A DNA stretch of 57,740 nt from JAWUWD01 sp034112085 (GTDB lineage: Bacteria; Bacteroidota; Bacteroidia; Cytophagales; Cyclobacteriaceae): contig JAWUWD010000069.1 of assembly GCA_034112085.1 (NCBI GenBank), forward strand, positions 1 through 57,740, given 5' to 3'. The position numbers and the translations under genes were made by a program. The notes beneath the pieces are model-generated. The model did no database searches. It was given only the letters and a program-made list of their open reading frames with translations, and was not told where the DNA came from. Of this stretch, positions 44,685 to 54,600 are shown one piece after another; positions within the stretch are counted from its first letter, which is position 1, and every line of letters starts with the position of its first letter.

Positions 44685-46768
44685 TATTCAGTAATTCCGG
44701 CTAGGTCTAATAAAAAAGCATACTCTAGGGCTGTTTCTCTGTATTGTTTGAATCGGCCAGAAGCGCCTCCATGCCCTGCTTCCATATTGGTATCCATCAA
44801 TAGTTTATTGTCATCGGTTTTCAAATCTCGCAATTTGGCTATCCACTTAGCGGGCTCCCAATACTGCACTTGAGAATCATGAAGACCCGTGGTGATCAAC
44901 ATGTTTGGATAGGCTTGCTGCTTCACATTGTCATACGGAGAATACGATAACATGTATTCATAAGAATCCTTATTGTTGGGATTGCCCCACTCATCATACT
45001 CTCCTGTGGTCAATGGTATCGTGTCATCCAACATCGTACTCATCACATCTACAAATGGCACTGCAGCGACTATTCCATTGAATAAATCTGGCGCCATATT
45101 GATCACTGCTCCCATCAATAGTCCACCAGCACTTCCGCCCATGGCGTACATGGTTTCTTGGCTTGTGTATTTCTCATCAACCAAGTATTTTCCGCAATCT
45201 ATAAAGTCATTGAACGTATTCATCTTCTTGAACATCTTCCCATCTTCATACCACTGTCTTCCCATGGTCTGTCCACCTCTGATATGGGCTATGACGTAAA
45301 TAAACCCACGATCCAATAAGCTCAATCTTACAGAACTAAAGTATGGGTCAATGGTCGATCCATAAGACCCATAGCCATAGAGTAGCAATGGTGCTTTACC
45401 ATCTTTCTTAAGTCCCTTTTTATAAACCATCGACATAGGGACTTTTGCTCCATCCCTAGCCGTGACATACATTCTTTCAATCTGATATTCGTCTGCATCA
45501 TACCCTCCGACTACTTCAAGTTGCTTGAGCAGTATCTTTTCTCGGGTATTCATGTTGTAGTCAAAAGATGAGCTAGGCGTGGCCATGGAAGTATATCCAA
45601 ACCTTAAAATCTCACTATCAAACTCAGGATTGATAGAAGTATAGGCTGTATAGGCAGCTTCTCCGAAATCTAGGTAATGCTCCTCCTTATTTTGTTGGTT
45701 GATAATCCTCAACTCGGTCAATCCATTCTTTCTCTCTTCGATCACCAAGTGATGTTTGAATAGTTCGATTCCTTCCAAATACACCTCTTCTCTATGGGCG
45801 ATTACTTCTTTCCAGCTTTGCTTATCGGTAGCCTCCTCTGGAGTCTCCATCAACCTAAAGTTCTTGGCCTTCCAATTGGTCAATACGTAAAACTTCTCTT
45901 CGAAGTGAGCAATGGAATACTCCAACTCTTCTTCGCGTTGAAAGAAATCTCGGAATTCTCCATCAGGATTATCCGCTTCTAGAATCTGATAATGATTGGT
46001 CAGTGTACTTCCCGACCAGATGATCAAGTATTTGTTTGACTTGGTCTTGTAAATACCGGTATAGTAGGTTTCATCAGTCTCGTGATAAAGGAGAGTATCT
46101 TTGGTGGTGTCAGTTCCTACTTTGTGTTTATAGATCTTATCTGAGCGTAGAGTAGCCTCATCCTTTTTGGTATAGAATACTGTCTTATGATCATTGGCCC
46201 AAGTGCATCCTCCAGTAGTGTTGGGGATGGTCGTCTCTAGTGTTGCCCCTGTTTCTAAGTTTTTGAAATAAACAGTGTACTGTCTTCTGCTGACAGTATC
46301 TATTCCATACGCAAGCATCTTATTATCTTTGCTTACGCTCATTCCAGCTAGTTGGAAATATTCGTGTCCTTTTGCCAGCTCGTTGGCATCGAGTATTATT
46401 TGCTCTGGCGCCTCTAGTGTCTCTTTCTTACGGCAATAAATGGTGTACTCCTGACCTTCATTGTATCGAGTATAGTACCAGTATCCATTTGATTTATAAG
46501 GAACGGATTCGTCTTGTTTTTTTATTCTACCAACGATCTCTTCGTAAAGCTTCTCCTGAAATCCTTCTGTATGCTTCAGCTCTGCTTTAGTATATTCATT
46601 CTCCGCATTAAGATATTCGAGTACCTCCTGGGTGTGCTCATCTGGAGTTTCTGATGTCTTTTGTTCGTCTGATAAACGCATCCAGAAGTAGTCATCTACT
46701 CTCGTATGATCATGGATGGTGAGTTCTTTTGGCTTTTTAGTAGCTATAGGAGGGGTTGCCTTATTCAT
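44684..46768 (-). CDS. S9 family oligopeptidase B-like peptidase
   Basis: A 694-residue prolyl-oligopeptidase family enzyme: N-terminal beta-propeller (~70-400) and C-terminal alpha/beta hydrolase. The catalytic triad is visible: S546 in GGSAGG, D631 in GLHDSQV and H666 in EAGHGG. The N terminus (HDHTRVDDYFWMRL) is that of oligopeptidase B (PtrB), which cuts peptides after Arg/Lys. No signal peptide, so cytoplasmic. Coupled to the MutS-like gene by a one-base overlap. Confidence 0.94.
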   Translation of the reverse strand: MNKATPPIATKKPKELTIHDHTRVDDYFWMRLSDEQKTSETPDEHTQEVLEYLNAENEYTKAELKHTEGFQEKLYEEIVGRIKKQDESVPYKSNGYWYYTRYNEGQEYTIYCRKKETLEAPEQIILDANELAKGHEYFQLAGMSVSKDNKMLAYGIDTVSRRQYTVYFKNLETGATLETTIPNTTGGCTWANDHKTVFYTKKDEATLRSDKIYKHKVGTDTTKDTLLYHETDETYYTGIYKTKSNKYLIIWSGSTLTNHYQILEADNPDGEFRDFFQREEELEYSIAHFEEKFYVLTNWKAKNFRLMETPEEATDKQSWKEVIAHREEVYLEGIELFKHHLVIEERKNGLTELRIINQQNKEEHYLDFGEAAYTAYTSINPEFDSEILRFGYTSMATPSSSFDYNMNTREKILLKQLEVVGGYDADEYQIERMYVTARDGAKVPMSMVYKKGLKKDGKAPLLLYGYGSYGSTIDPYFSSVRLSLLDRGFIYVIAHIRGGQTMGRQWYEDGKMFKKMNTFNDFIDCGKYLVDEKYTSQETMYAMGGSAGGLLMGAVINMAPDLFNGIVAAVPFVDVMSTMLDDTIPLTTGEYDEWGNPNNKDSYEYMLSYSPYDNVKQQAYPNMLITTGLHDSQVQYWEPAKWIAKLRDLKTDDNKLLMDTNMEAGHGGASGRFKQYRETALEYAFLLDLAGITE

Positions 46769-46879
46769 TTTTTATTGTTTGATGCGAATATAGCCAATCA
46801 CACGTGTTTAACCCGCATTATGCATAGGGTTCATGTATTTGGCGAGGAATTTATTATTTTGTTGACTTATTCATGTCCT

Positions 46880-48343
46880 ATGGCCCAACTGAACAAATCA
46901 TTTTCTAGTACGCTCGTATTCATTCTTTTGTTGTTGATTCTATCAGGATGTTTTAAATCCAAAGTAGAGAGCAAAGATGGCAATAGCCCTGACAAGGATG
47001 TCAGCTCTGTAGTTATTGATTTCGATAAAATCAAAAAACGCGGAACGCTAAAGGCACTTGTGGACAATAGCTCCACAAGTTACTTCATATATAAAGGCCA
47101 ACTGATGGGCTATGAATATGAGTTGCTTTCTATATTGGCCAAGGAAATGGGAGTAGAGTTAGAAATTATATTGACTCCGAGTATCGATAAGGCTTTCGAA
47201 AAGCTCAATAACGGGGAAGGAGATATAATTGCTTTTACATTGACGGTCACCAAAGAGCGTAATAAAAGAGTCGCATTTACCAATAGTCACTATACCACGA
47301 GACAAGTATTGGTACAGAAAAAACCAGTAAACTGGCGCAAAATGAAGCTGCATGAAATAGATGCAACCTTAATAAGGAATCAAGTGGCACTTATTGGTAA
47401 AGAAATTCATGTCAGGAATAGCAGCTCCTATGCAGATCGACTGCACAACTTATCTGAAGAGATCGGAGGAGATATCCTGGTCATCGAAGATGAAAAGGAT
47501 GTGGAGACTGAGCTTATGATCAAAAAAGTGGCAGATGGGATCATCAAATACACTGTAGCAGATGAAGATATCGCATTGGTCAATGCCTCCTACTACCCTA
47601 ATATCGACATCAAAACACCGATTAGTTTTCCTCAACAGATAGCATGGGCGGTGAGAAAAAATGCGCCTGATCTATTGTCATATATCAATACATGGCAAGC
47701 ACAGCTTAAAAGGACTCCGACCTACAATGTCATTTATCGGAAGTATTTCAAAAGCCCCAGAGCTTCGCTTACTAGATTAAAAAGTGACTTTTCTTCTGTC
47801 AGCGGTGGTCAGTTGTCGAGTTATGATGAGTTGTTCAAGGTTGGGGCTGACTCCCTTGGATGGGACTGGCAACTGCTCGCAGCTCAGGCTTATCAAGAGT
47901 CAGGCTTCGACCCCAAAATCAAATCATGGGCTGGCGCAGTGGGGCTCATGCAGCTCATCCCTGAAACTGGAAAGCGCTTTGGTGCTAACAACTTAAATAA
48001 TCCAGCACAGAGCATCATGGCTGGCGTGAAGTTTCTACAGCATTTGGATCGATTGTGGGCGAAAACCATCGAAGATAAAAATGAGCGAACCAAGTTTGTC
48101 CTGGCTTCCTACAATGTAGGGCTTGGACATGTACAAGATGCCCGCAACCTGGCCAAGAAATATGGCGCGGATCCACTTATCTGGGAAGACAATGTAGCGG
48201 TCTATCTACTCAACAAATCCAAGCCTAAATACTTCAAAGACCCAATCGTAAAGTCAGGCTACTGCCGAGGGGAAGAACCTGTGAGCTATGTACGACTTAT
48301 TCTTAGTCGGTATGAGCAGTATAAACAGTTGTTGGAGGGTTAG
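46880..48343 (+). CDS. MltF-type membrane-bound lytic transglycosylase
   Basis: A 487-residue lipoprotein (lipobox LSGC near residue 23). A solute-binding-protein-3-like domain spans ~60-300, and a C-terminal SLT domain has E340 in AYQESGFDP, then GAVGLMQLIPETGKRFG and FVLASYNVGLGHVQDA. It cleaves glycans of peptidoglycan, as E. coli MltF does. The frame is open upstream to 46706 (ATG), but those codons overlap the oligopeptidase gene and only the ATG at 46880 gives a lipoprotein signal. Confidence 0.92.
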   Translation: MAQLNKSFSSTLVFILLLLILSGCFKSKVESKDGNSPDKDVSSVVIDFDKIKKRGTLKALVDNSSTSYFIYKGQLMGYEYELLSILAKEMGVELEIILTPSIDKAFEKLNNGEGDIIAFTLTVTKERNKRVAFTNSHYTTRQVLVQKKPVNWRKMKLHEIDATLIRNQVALIGKEIHVRNSSSYADRLHNLSEEIGGDILVIEDEKDVETELMIKKVADGIIKYTVADEDIALVNASYYPNIDIKTPISFPQQIAWAVRKNAPDLLSYINTWQAQLKRTPTYNVIYRKYFKSPRASLTRLKSDFSSVSGGQLSSYDELFKVGADSLGWDWQLLAAQAYQESGFDPKIKSWAGAVGLMQLIPETGKRFGANNLNNPAQSIMAGVKFLQHLDRLWAKTIEDKNERTKFVLASYNVGLGHVQDARNLAKKYGADPLIWEDNVAVYLLNKSKPKYFKDPIVKSGYCRGEEPVSYVRLILSRYEQYKQLLEG

Positions 48344-48412
48344 TATTCCATGCTCCGTCATTGCTGACATAATGCAACGGACGTGTGTTGCTGAAGTTTC
48401 GCGTAGGCACAG

Positions 48413-48560
48413 TTCAGGAATCTCATGTTGCTAAGTACTTAAGATTTTGGATAGGCAGATTCCGGTATTTTCGTGCCTCAAAACCGGAATGACGACATTA
48501 GGTGATGTATCAGACTATCCTCGTCATTCCTGATAGAGCGTAGCCTAATTCAGGAATCTC
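48413..48560. repeat. REP-like intergenic hairpins (CGTCATTCC...GGAATCT type)
   Basis: Within the 316-nt gap after the transglycosylase gene, one hairpin has arms attcctga (48526-48533) and tcaggaat (48550-48557), flanked by cgtc and ctc. A second, in reverse orientation, has arms attccggt (48459-48466) and accggaat (48483-48490), followed by gacga. A half copy ttcaggaatctc lies at 48413-48424 and recurs exactly at 48549-48560. The pattern matches the widespread extragenic palindromes of form GTCATTCC-N-GGAATCT. No gene is present in this gap. Confidence 0.7.
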
Positions 48561-48597
48561 CAACATAGAAATCGAAACAACAGTTTCTTATATCAAA

Positions 48598-48630
48598 AAC
48601 CCTGTCAAAGTTTAAAACTTTGACAGGGTT
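48598..48630. terminator. Strong bidirectional terminator hairpin
   Basis: Perfect 13-bp arms aaccctgtcaaag and ctttgacagggtt with loop tttaaaa (pairing can extend into the loop) lie between the convergent transglycosylase and tail-fibre-like genes. Confidence 0.85.
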
Positions 48631-48659
48631 GGGTTTAAGATTGTAACTTTAGGATTAGC

Positions 48660-51600
48660 CTATTTCTTCTCGCCTTTGGCTTCTGCTCCGAGCATGGCTT
48701 TCACTTCTTCCATAATCTGAGCCTTCATCGCCTTGAGTTGCTCTGGAGATACTACTGATGCTTTCAGAGAGGTATTCTCTGTCTTGGCCAGCTCGATTTG
48801 TTTCTCAAGTTCAGCGATTCGTGTTTCTTGGTTTTCTATGAGTACTTGCTGCTCTTGAATGGCGGCAGTTAGTAATGGTGTTAATTTGGAATAATCAAGA
48901 CCCATTGGACTTGTCTCCACATCATCCTCAGGAGATCCAGATACTGCTTCTGGATAGATTAATTGCAATTCTTGGGCAATAAATCCATGTCTCAAAAGGC
49001 CTGGAACAGATATGAATTCGTAAATTCTAGGTTGAATTTTGCTTAATAATTCGAGCGCATTCGGGAAGTCCTCGATATCCGTTTTCAACCTTCTATCTGA
49101 AACAGTTATGAAGTTCACTGCAGTTCCTAAAGTGGCACCAACAATTCGTCCCGCGCTGAAACCTGCCCCATTTTCAAATCTTATATATTCATTGTTATCC
49201 GCAGGAGTAGTGTTTCCTAACCTAATTAGCACACCATCTGCATCACCGTTACCGCTACTATTAATAATATTAGCAGCAAAACCACTATTGTCTACATCTT
49301 CAACATATAGACCATTGATCATTGTAACAGCTCCAGAAATATTAACATCACTATTAAAGGTGGAGACTCCCGCAGTACGAAATGTTCCATTAACATGTAA
49401 CAGATCAGAAGGGGCAGAAGTACCAACACCAATTCGTCCATCTGTTTGAATTGTGATAGGTTCATTTCCAGATGTACTATTTCTGATTCTAAGTTTATCA
49501 CTGGCACCGGCATCAACTAGTATATTCCATATACCGCCAGTTGATCCTTCAAGATTCAGGTGATCACTCCAACCACTTCCTGAAGCTCTTAAACTAGTAG
49601 CTCCCGTAGCACGAAATGTTCCATTAACATGTAACAGATGAGAAGGGGAAGTAGTACCTATTCCGACATTTCCACCACTATTGATTCTCATCCTTTCTGT
49701 AGAATTAGCACCCAGTCCATCTGAATTTGCCTTGGTATGAAACACCATTTCCGATCCTCTTACAGTAGAACTCCAAGTGCCAGATGCTCTTACTGCAATC
49801 ATTGCTGCCATTTGATTCATACCCGTCTCCACACCACCATCTGTCCCTCCAAATGCTATCTTTCCTAAAACATCGTTATTGATTATAATGTCATCATCTC
49901 TTGTCAATAACAGTTCTGCTGCAACAGTGTTTTCAATATTGAGATCAAAATTCGGAGTTGAAGTTCCGATACCCACATTTCCTGTCTCACTAATAATCAT
50001 TTTTGTCGTCCCTTCCGTTCCAAATTCAATACCTCCTCCTGTTTCGGTATTAAGCAATACAGCACCTACTCCAGTGCTTCCAATAATAAAACCATTTGTT
50101 GAACTACTGTTGGTAAATGACATTGAGCTACTTGCAGTAGCTGTGTTTATGTGAAGTGGAGTGACAGGTGCAGAAATTCCGATACCCACATTTGCTCCAT
50201 TACCTAGCACTATACTATTGTCTTGGCTAACTATAGCATTTGCTCCTATGGCCGTAGCATTAGAGAGTCCATCGACCCCTACATCTGCTCTATATCCAAG
50301 TAGTGTAATATTACCTCCAGTCAGATTCGCTGTTCCTGAATTAGTACCATTCCCAGTCATTCTCCCAACAAATACATTATTCGCCCCAGAGGTGTTGACA
50401 TCTCCTGAAAGATATCCAATAAATGTATTTGAACTTCCTGTGTTATCCTGTCCTGCGTTAGTTCCTATAAAAGAATTGAAATTTCCTGTATTATTCTGTC
50501 CCGCAGCATTACCAATCATTACACTATTACTACCTGTATTATTCTGTCCAGCACTTGTTCCTATTATTACAGTACTTGTTCCATTGCTATTACTTCCTGC
50601 AAAAGATCCCATCATGACATTGAAATTCCCAGTACTAAGAACTTGTCCTGCCCTTTCCCCATAAATGGTGTTATTGGTTCCTGATGATAGTGAACTACCG
50701 GCATTGGTTCCTGCAAAGATATTCCTCTGGGGATCATCGTTGTTGACTAGAGATGCTGCGGCAGTCGCCCAAGTCAGCTGACCTGATGCATCAAGGGTAC
50801 TCAATACTTGACCAGCTGTACCTCCCGCTGGAGGAAGAATAAAGTCATAACTCGCTGTGATATCGGCCGGAGATTGAATAATAACTGTTTCTAAACCAGC
50901 ATCATCGGGTAATGAAAGAGAACTATTAATTTCAATACCACCACCTGTTTGCATAATCATCCATTCATTTATGTCTGCTCCTACAGGATCTCCAGCATTA
51001 GTTGTAGCTGCACCAAATGTATTCCCCCACTTCATAGTCCCGCCATCAGTCATAAACATAAATGATGCATGATCCGAAGTGGTGTAGGTCAAATCTTCAG
51101 AAATATTATTGGTGAAAATAACATTGTTAGATCCATCTTGAAACAAATGTGTTCTGGTGCCTATTTGCAGATCTGATGTAGGTGTTGTAGTACCTATACC
51201 TACATTTCCTGTTGCATCAATTAACATGCGGTCATTAAGTCCACCTGTTTGAAATACCAAAGCGTCAGCGCCTCCGTTGGATCTTATATTGAAATTACCG
51301 GTTCCTGTTGGTTGGGCTACGAAGTCCACATCGCTATCAGCGTTCTGTGTTAATAATCTCAATATTTCACTTGGACTACCCCCTCCTCCACCTCTAATAT
51401 CAAGCGTGTAAGATGGGTTAGCGAGGCCAAGACCTAATCTATTCGTTGATTGTATTAAGTGGAAATAATCTACTCCTGCAGCACTTCTTATATTAATATC
51501 CTTTCCAGGCGTCATAACCACTTCGCCATCGCCATCGTAAGCATTTTGCAAGGTAGGTGCGGCACCTGTATTCGTCCATCCTGGCGCATTACCATCACCA

Positions 51601-54600
51601 TTGGAAGTAAGTACTTGGCCCGCTGTACCTGAGGAGGGTGTTCCCCCTACTTTAAAATCACCTGTAATGGCGACATTACCCTGAAAATATCCAGCGTAAT
51701 TTGTGTCGCCAGCTGTAGCAGTTGCATAAACACCATAATTTGTACCTGTTCCAGTAGCATTAGCACTAAAATATCCAGCAGATCTGATGGTCGAGGTAGA
51801 GTTTCCTGTTGATTCGCCACGCACACCCATTGACAAAGGACTTGATGAATTACTCGAGACACCATAAATCCCTGAGCTCGTTGCTGTTCCCCCAGTTGCC
51901 GCGCCAGTAACTCCGTAACTATTGCTACCTCCTGTTGATTGCCCCAACACTCCAAAATTATCACCTGTATTACCAGAACTTACTCCTCTCACTCCAATAT
52001 TACCATTCCCATCACTGTTTGCAAAAGTTGTGGTTCCGACTATGGCGTTTTGCATTGTAGCGTTATCAACGGTAAGTTTATCTGTTGGAGCGGTGTTCCC
52101 TATACCCACATTTCCATCTCCCAAAATTGTCATTCTGAAATTATTGTTGACATTTAGATTTAATTGCTCGCTAGTTGGTACAGCATTATGGGTATATCTT
52201 ATGCTTCCTCTATTGACGCCTGCACGTTGGAAATTCACAAGTGACTCATCTGTATCCGTTCCTACATCAAGGTCTATTGTTGCATTTGCCGTAGCATCCA
52301 CATGAATTGTGGAAGCTCCAGCAGCATTTTCAACTTCTAATATAGCGTCTGGAGTTGACGTGCCAATGCCGACATTTCCTGCACTGAGTATTGTGACACG
52401 TTCGGTGTCATTCGTTCGAATATTAAATTCTACAGCGTCAGTGGTCCCGATAAATTCATTTGCAGGGTCGGTGATTGCATTGCCGGTGAGGCCCCAGCCA
52501 GATGCTGGTGCAGCAAAAGTACCATCACCTCTTAAAAAGGTAGTGGTGTTGTTTGGTGGCGTAGGAACTGCTCCTCCCACTGTGGAGGTCATCGCTGGCA
52601 AGTCGCTTGCAGCCAGTGTCGTTCCTGACACTACCAACCCTTTCGCATCGTACGTTATTTTTGTGTTTGTTGCGCCTGTAATGGCTGTATTTACATCTAC
52701 TTTATTTGCCAAATTAGTCGTTAAATTAGTGACTTGACTTTCAGTTATCGCACCTGTAATAGTTCCTGCTGATCCAGTGGTATTTTGGTTAAGGACTGGA
52801 AAACTGGTTAATGCTGCTGCACTTCCTGTTGGGGTGAGGTAGTCTGTGCCGGCTGTGGCTGCGCTGATGGTTGTACCATCAGACTTAACCAATCCTGATA
52901 TAGCAGCTACTACTGGATCCGTTTCTGTTCCTGTCGCAGGTGCAGCAAAAGTACCATCACCTCTTAGGAAGGTAGTGGTGTTGTTTGGTGGCGTAGGAAC
53001 TGCTCCTCCCACTGTGGAGGTCATCGCAGGCAAGTCGCTTGCAGCCAGTGTCGTTCCTGATACCACCAAACCTTTCGCATCGTAGGTTATTTTTGTATTT
53101 GTTGCGCCTGTAATGGCTGCATTTTCATCTACTTTACTTGCCAAATTAGTCGTTAAATTAGTTACTTGACTTTCAGTTATCGCACCTGTAATAGTTCCTG
53201 CTGATCCAGTGGTATTTTGGTTAAGGACTGGAAAACTGGTTAATGCTGCTGCACTTCCTGTTGGTGTGAGGTAGTCTGTGCCGGCTGTGGCTGCGCTGAT
53301 GGTTGCTCCATCGGACATCACTATTCCCGTGATCGCTTCTACTATTGGATCTGATTCTGTTCCCGCTGGAAGATTAGTCAGTTGTGAGCCATCTACCACT
53401 GGTAATCTACTAGAACCATCGAGCTGAACAATATTGTTTGCCGCAGTTCCGATAGTACCCGACAGCTTATTATCGAAAGTGTTAAAATCTGTTGAACTCA
53501 AATATCCATCAGACGATCCATTGGCCTGGCTAATCGAAATGGCAGGAGTAGTAGATCCATTGGACACATTGATAGGTCCAGAACCGCTGACATTGGTCAC
53601 AGTACCAGAACCGCCACCACCACCGCCTGCTGTTCCTCCAGGTTCGGACTTGATCATAAATTGAACGTAGGCGTTTATTGGTCTGGTTTCATTTCCTCCT
53701 GTAAAAGAAGAATTGACAGTTGCTGCAGTACTGTTTGAATTATTTTCATGACTACCAGTCCCTCCTGTAGTTCCTGTCGAAGTGTATGAGAAATGTCTGT
53801 GACTTTCCAAATCACCATCTTGATAACTTCCTACGTTATCTCCGATATTCCCTGCTGATAATGCCGTACGACCAGCAGCATCAGGGTCGTTTCCTGATCC
53901 ATCATTTACTCCACGTACAAATCTTCCCCTAAGGTCAGGAACGTTAAATGTAGTAGAACCATCGCCAGTACCCCAAGCGGTGCCTACAGCTGTAAATAAA
54001 TCAGAGAAAGTACTCCTGCTAACAGCACTGCCATCACAAAGCAAATATCCAGCAGGCACAGAACCTCCTGCGAATGCCATTATTGTCCCTACTGCTTCAC
54101 CGCCAGCTTCGCCAGCAGAGAAATCATTCCATGCAGCACCATCGTACCCCTCAAATGAGCTAGTCTCCACATTGTACCGAATCATCCCTGCTCCAGGAGT
54201 GCCAGGTCTTTCTGCTGTTGTTCCTACTGGGATTCGGATACCGTCAGTAGTACTGATATCTACTGACACTGTAGGTGTTGGATTATTGATTCCGATGTTA
54301 GTACCGTCATCGGTGATCAGGGAAGGGATAAGTGTAGTCCCGTTACCTTTAAAAATGACATCAGATGTGGGTGTTACTGCTGAAATATTAGAGCCATCAC
54401 CAACGAGTATTCCATTTTGCGCTGTTTCATCAAGAGAGGATTTAGTGTCTATATCAGTTTGCAACTCAACTAATGCCGATTGAGCATCAGTACTTGTGAG
54501 ATTTCCGCTTGCGGAAACCACTACCTGATCGGCATCTACATTCGTTAATGCTGATCCATCTCCATTCGGAGCCAGGTAATCCGTACCAGCTGTTGCAGCA

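Noticed and set aside
46706..46879. Longer N terminus for the MltF-type protein
   Set aside because: The extension overlaps the oligopeptidase gene and would bury the lipoprotein signal; the ATG at 46880 starts it properly.
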